NCBI RefSeq assembly: GCF_015223355.1
Contig: NZ_JADFFK010000007.1
Coordinates: 124,001-188,000 of the forward strand
Source: Salipiger mangrovisoli
GTDB taxonomy: Bacteria > Pseudomonadota > Alphaproteobacteria > Rhodobacterales > Rhodobacteraceae
Length of the DNA stretch: 64,000 nt
Direction of reading: 5' to 3'
Shown here: in pieces, positions 62,863 through 64,000 of the stretch
Layout: every line of letters starts with the position of its first letter
How positions within the stretch are numbered: the stretch's first letter is position 1
Program-made: the position numbers and the translations under genes
Notes under the pieces: generated by a model
Database searches by the model: none
The model's input: the letters and a program-made list of their open reading frames with translations, nothing else
Told to the model about the DNA's origin: nothing

Positions 62863-63879
62863 ATGAACCGACGACCAACCATCATCGACGTGGCCCGCGC
62901 CGCCGGCGTTTCCAAGTCGACCGTGAGCCTCGTTCTCCAGAACAGCCCCACGGTGCGCGAGGAGACCCGGCAGCAGGTGCGCGAGGCGATGGCGCGCATC
63001 GGCTATGTCTACAACCGGGCGGCGGCGAACATGCGGATGGCGAACGCCGGGTTGATCGGTCTCGTCATCAACGATCTGCGCAACCCGTTCTTCACCGAAT
63101 TCGCCACCTCGCTGCAGATGGCGCTCTCGGCCCGCGGCTATTCGGCGGTGGTCGCGAACACCGATGAGGACCCCGCGCTGCAGGCCCAGGTCGTCGGTGC
63201 GATGATCGAGCATGGCGTGTCCGCCGTCATCCTGTCGCCGACCTATGGCGGCGAGGCCGAGACCTTCGGCGCGCTGGCGCGCTCGGGCATTCCGGCGATG
63301 CAGGTGCTGCGCAAGGTCGAGTCCCGCACCGAGCTTTTTCCCTTTGCCGCACCCGATTATGTTCAGGGCAGTCGCGACGCGACCGAACACCTGATCCGGG
63401 CCGGAGCCAGGCGGATCGCCTTCGTGGGCGGCTTCGAGGGCCGCTCCGTCACGCAGGTCCGGATGTCCGGCTACCGCAGCGCACTCGAACAGGCCGGGCT
63501 GGAGCCGGTGGTGATCACCGGGCGGGCCACACGGGCCTTCGGGCGCGAGGCGGCCCATCGGCTGTCGGCCGAAATGCCCGAGGTGGATGCGGCGCTCGCC
63601 TTCAATGACCTCGTCGCCCTGGGGATCCTGTCCGGCTGCGCCGAGATCGGCCGGACCGTCGGCGACGCGTTCAAGGTGGTGGGGTTCGATGACATCGAGG
63701 AATCCGCCCATGCCTGGCCGCCGCTCAGCTCGGTGCGATGCGACGTGAACGGGTTCGGCAAGGGCATCGCCGACACCGTGCTCAATTGGTTGGAAGACGG
63801 CAAGACACCCCCGGAGGAGACGCTGACACCCGTGGACCTCGTGGTTCGGCGCTCCAGCGGAGGGGCCGGCGCGCGCTGA
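62863..63879 (+). CDS. LacI family transcriptional regulator
   Basis: A 338-residue LacI repressor. The N-terminal HTH is TIIDVARAAGVSKSTVSLVL (residues 6-25), followed by the hinge YVYNRAAANMRM and a sugar-binding core (about 60-330) with AFNDLVALGIL and FKVVGFDDIEESA. The likely operators are the twin TGGAACGTTCCA sites at the head of this gene cluster. The inducer should be the imported compound or an early product. It lies 79 bases after the Dabb gene and may be read from the same transcript, giving autoregulation. Confidence 0.92.
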   Translation: MNRRPTIIDVARAAGVSKSTVSLVLQNSPTVREETRQQVREAMARIGYVYNRAAANMRMANAGLIGLVINDLRNPFFTEFATSLQMALSARGYSAVVANTDEDPALQAQVVGAMIEHGVSAVILSPTYGGEAETFGALARSGIPAMQVLRKVESRTELFPFAAPDYVQGSRDATEHLIRAGARRIAFVGGFEGRSVTQVRMSGYRSALEQAGLEPVVITGRATRAFGREAAHRLSAEMPEVDAALAFNDLVALGILSGCAEIGRTVGDAFKVVGFDDIEESAHAWPPLSSVRCDVNGFGKGIADTVLNWLEDGKTPPEETLTPVDLVVRRSSGGAGAR

Positions 63880-63975
63880 CGGCGCCGCGCGGCTCACACT
63901 CAATCCCGCGCAAGCGGCCCACAACAGCAGACCGCCCGGAATGACCCCCGAAGCGGCAACGGAAGGAGCATGGTC

Positions 63976-64000
63976 ATGGCAGAGGTTCGGGTTGCGGTGC
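63976..64000 (+). CDS. Start of a further gene, possibly a second Gfo/Idh-type oxidoreductase (partial)
   Basis: Only eight codons are visible, MAEVRVAV, from ATG 63976, with AGGAG seven bases upstream (ATG 63970 is an alternative). The beginning resembles the first strand of a Rossmann fold, as in Gfo/Idh/MocA enzymes, and the position in the cluster fits. The identity is a guess. Confidence 0.35.

Overview
The window is GC-rich, densely coded DNA with short intergenic gaps. It most likely comes from the chromosome (or a chromid) of a marine or soil alphaproteobacterium of the Rhodobacterales (Roseobacter/Salipiger-like). Evidence: the nfu-tsaB-rimI order, a TauE-type exporter followed by a TIGR02186 protein, an Irr-type ICE box in front of nfu, and a dispersed GTATTT...GAAAGA intergenic element. 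I saw no rRNA, tRNA, CRISPR array, IS element or prophage. Genus is inference; no 16S gene is present.

Layout. 1-2633 (minus): a TGATG-coupled pair, a gluzincin metalloprotease and a metallo-beta-lactamase-fold hydrolase cut by the left edge. 2716-7119: a TetR regulator divergent from a three-subunit molybdenum aldehyde oxidoreductase (PaoABC type), with a 17-bp palindrome inside the promoter. 7232-14133: an AraC regulator, a cytoplasmic copper amine oxidase, a small membrane protein and a tripartite tricarboxylate-type transporter (TctCBA); together they read as import and oxidation of an amine. 14134-16789: a graveyard of three decayed genes (ELM1-like, ABC exporter, radical SAM). 16790-25617: mostly housekeeping genes (rarA, FAH-family hydrolase, lldD, ZIP transporter, class IV aminotransferase, UspA, nfu, tsaB, rimI).

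25776-34247: a BMP/nucleoside-type ABC transporter with an intrinsic terminator after the binding-protein gene, then a TauE exporter, a TIGR02186 protein, a thioesterase and an M20 carbamoylase-like amidohydrolase. 34310-35803: a DUF2383-like helical-bundle protein and an HNH endonuclease. 35807-48147: a response regulator and hybrid histidine kinase, divergent from an operon with a long-chain acyl-CoA synthetase, a complete branched-chain-amino-acid-type (Liv) ABC transporter, a 77-residue membrane protein, thpR and a PaaK-like CoA ligase. This looks like sensing, uptake and CoA activation of an organic acid. 48200-49751: a methyltransferase and a DUF1992 protein.

50114-64000: a large, tightly overlapped catabolic operon. 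It starts at a strong promoter carrying two perfect TGGAACGTTCCA operators and includes a LacI regulator. It combines a Gfo/Idh oxidoreductase, CoA-transferase, enoyl-CoA hydratase, aldehyde dehydrogenase, a CUT1 sugar-type ABC transporter, two GMC flavoenzymes and a Dabb protein. Sugar-type uptake and GMC/Gfo-Idh redox chemistry next to beta-oxidation-type CoA chemistry do not match a pathway I recognise. With the protease/MBL pair, it is the best candidate for something undescribed.
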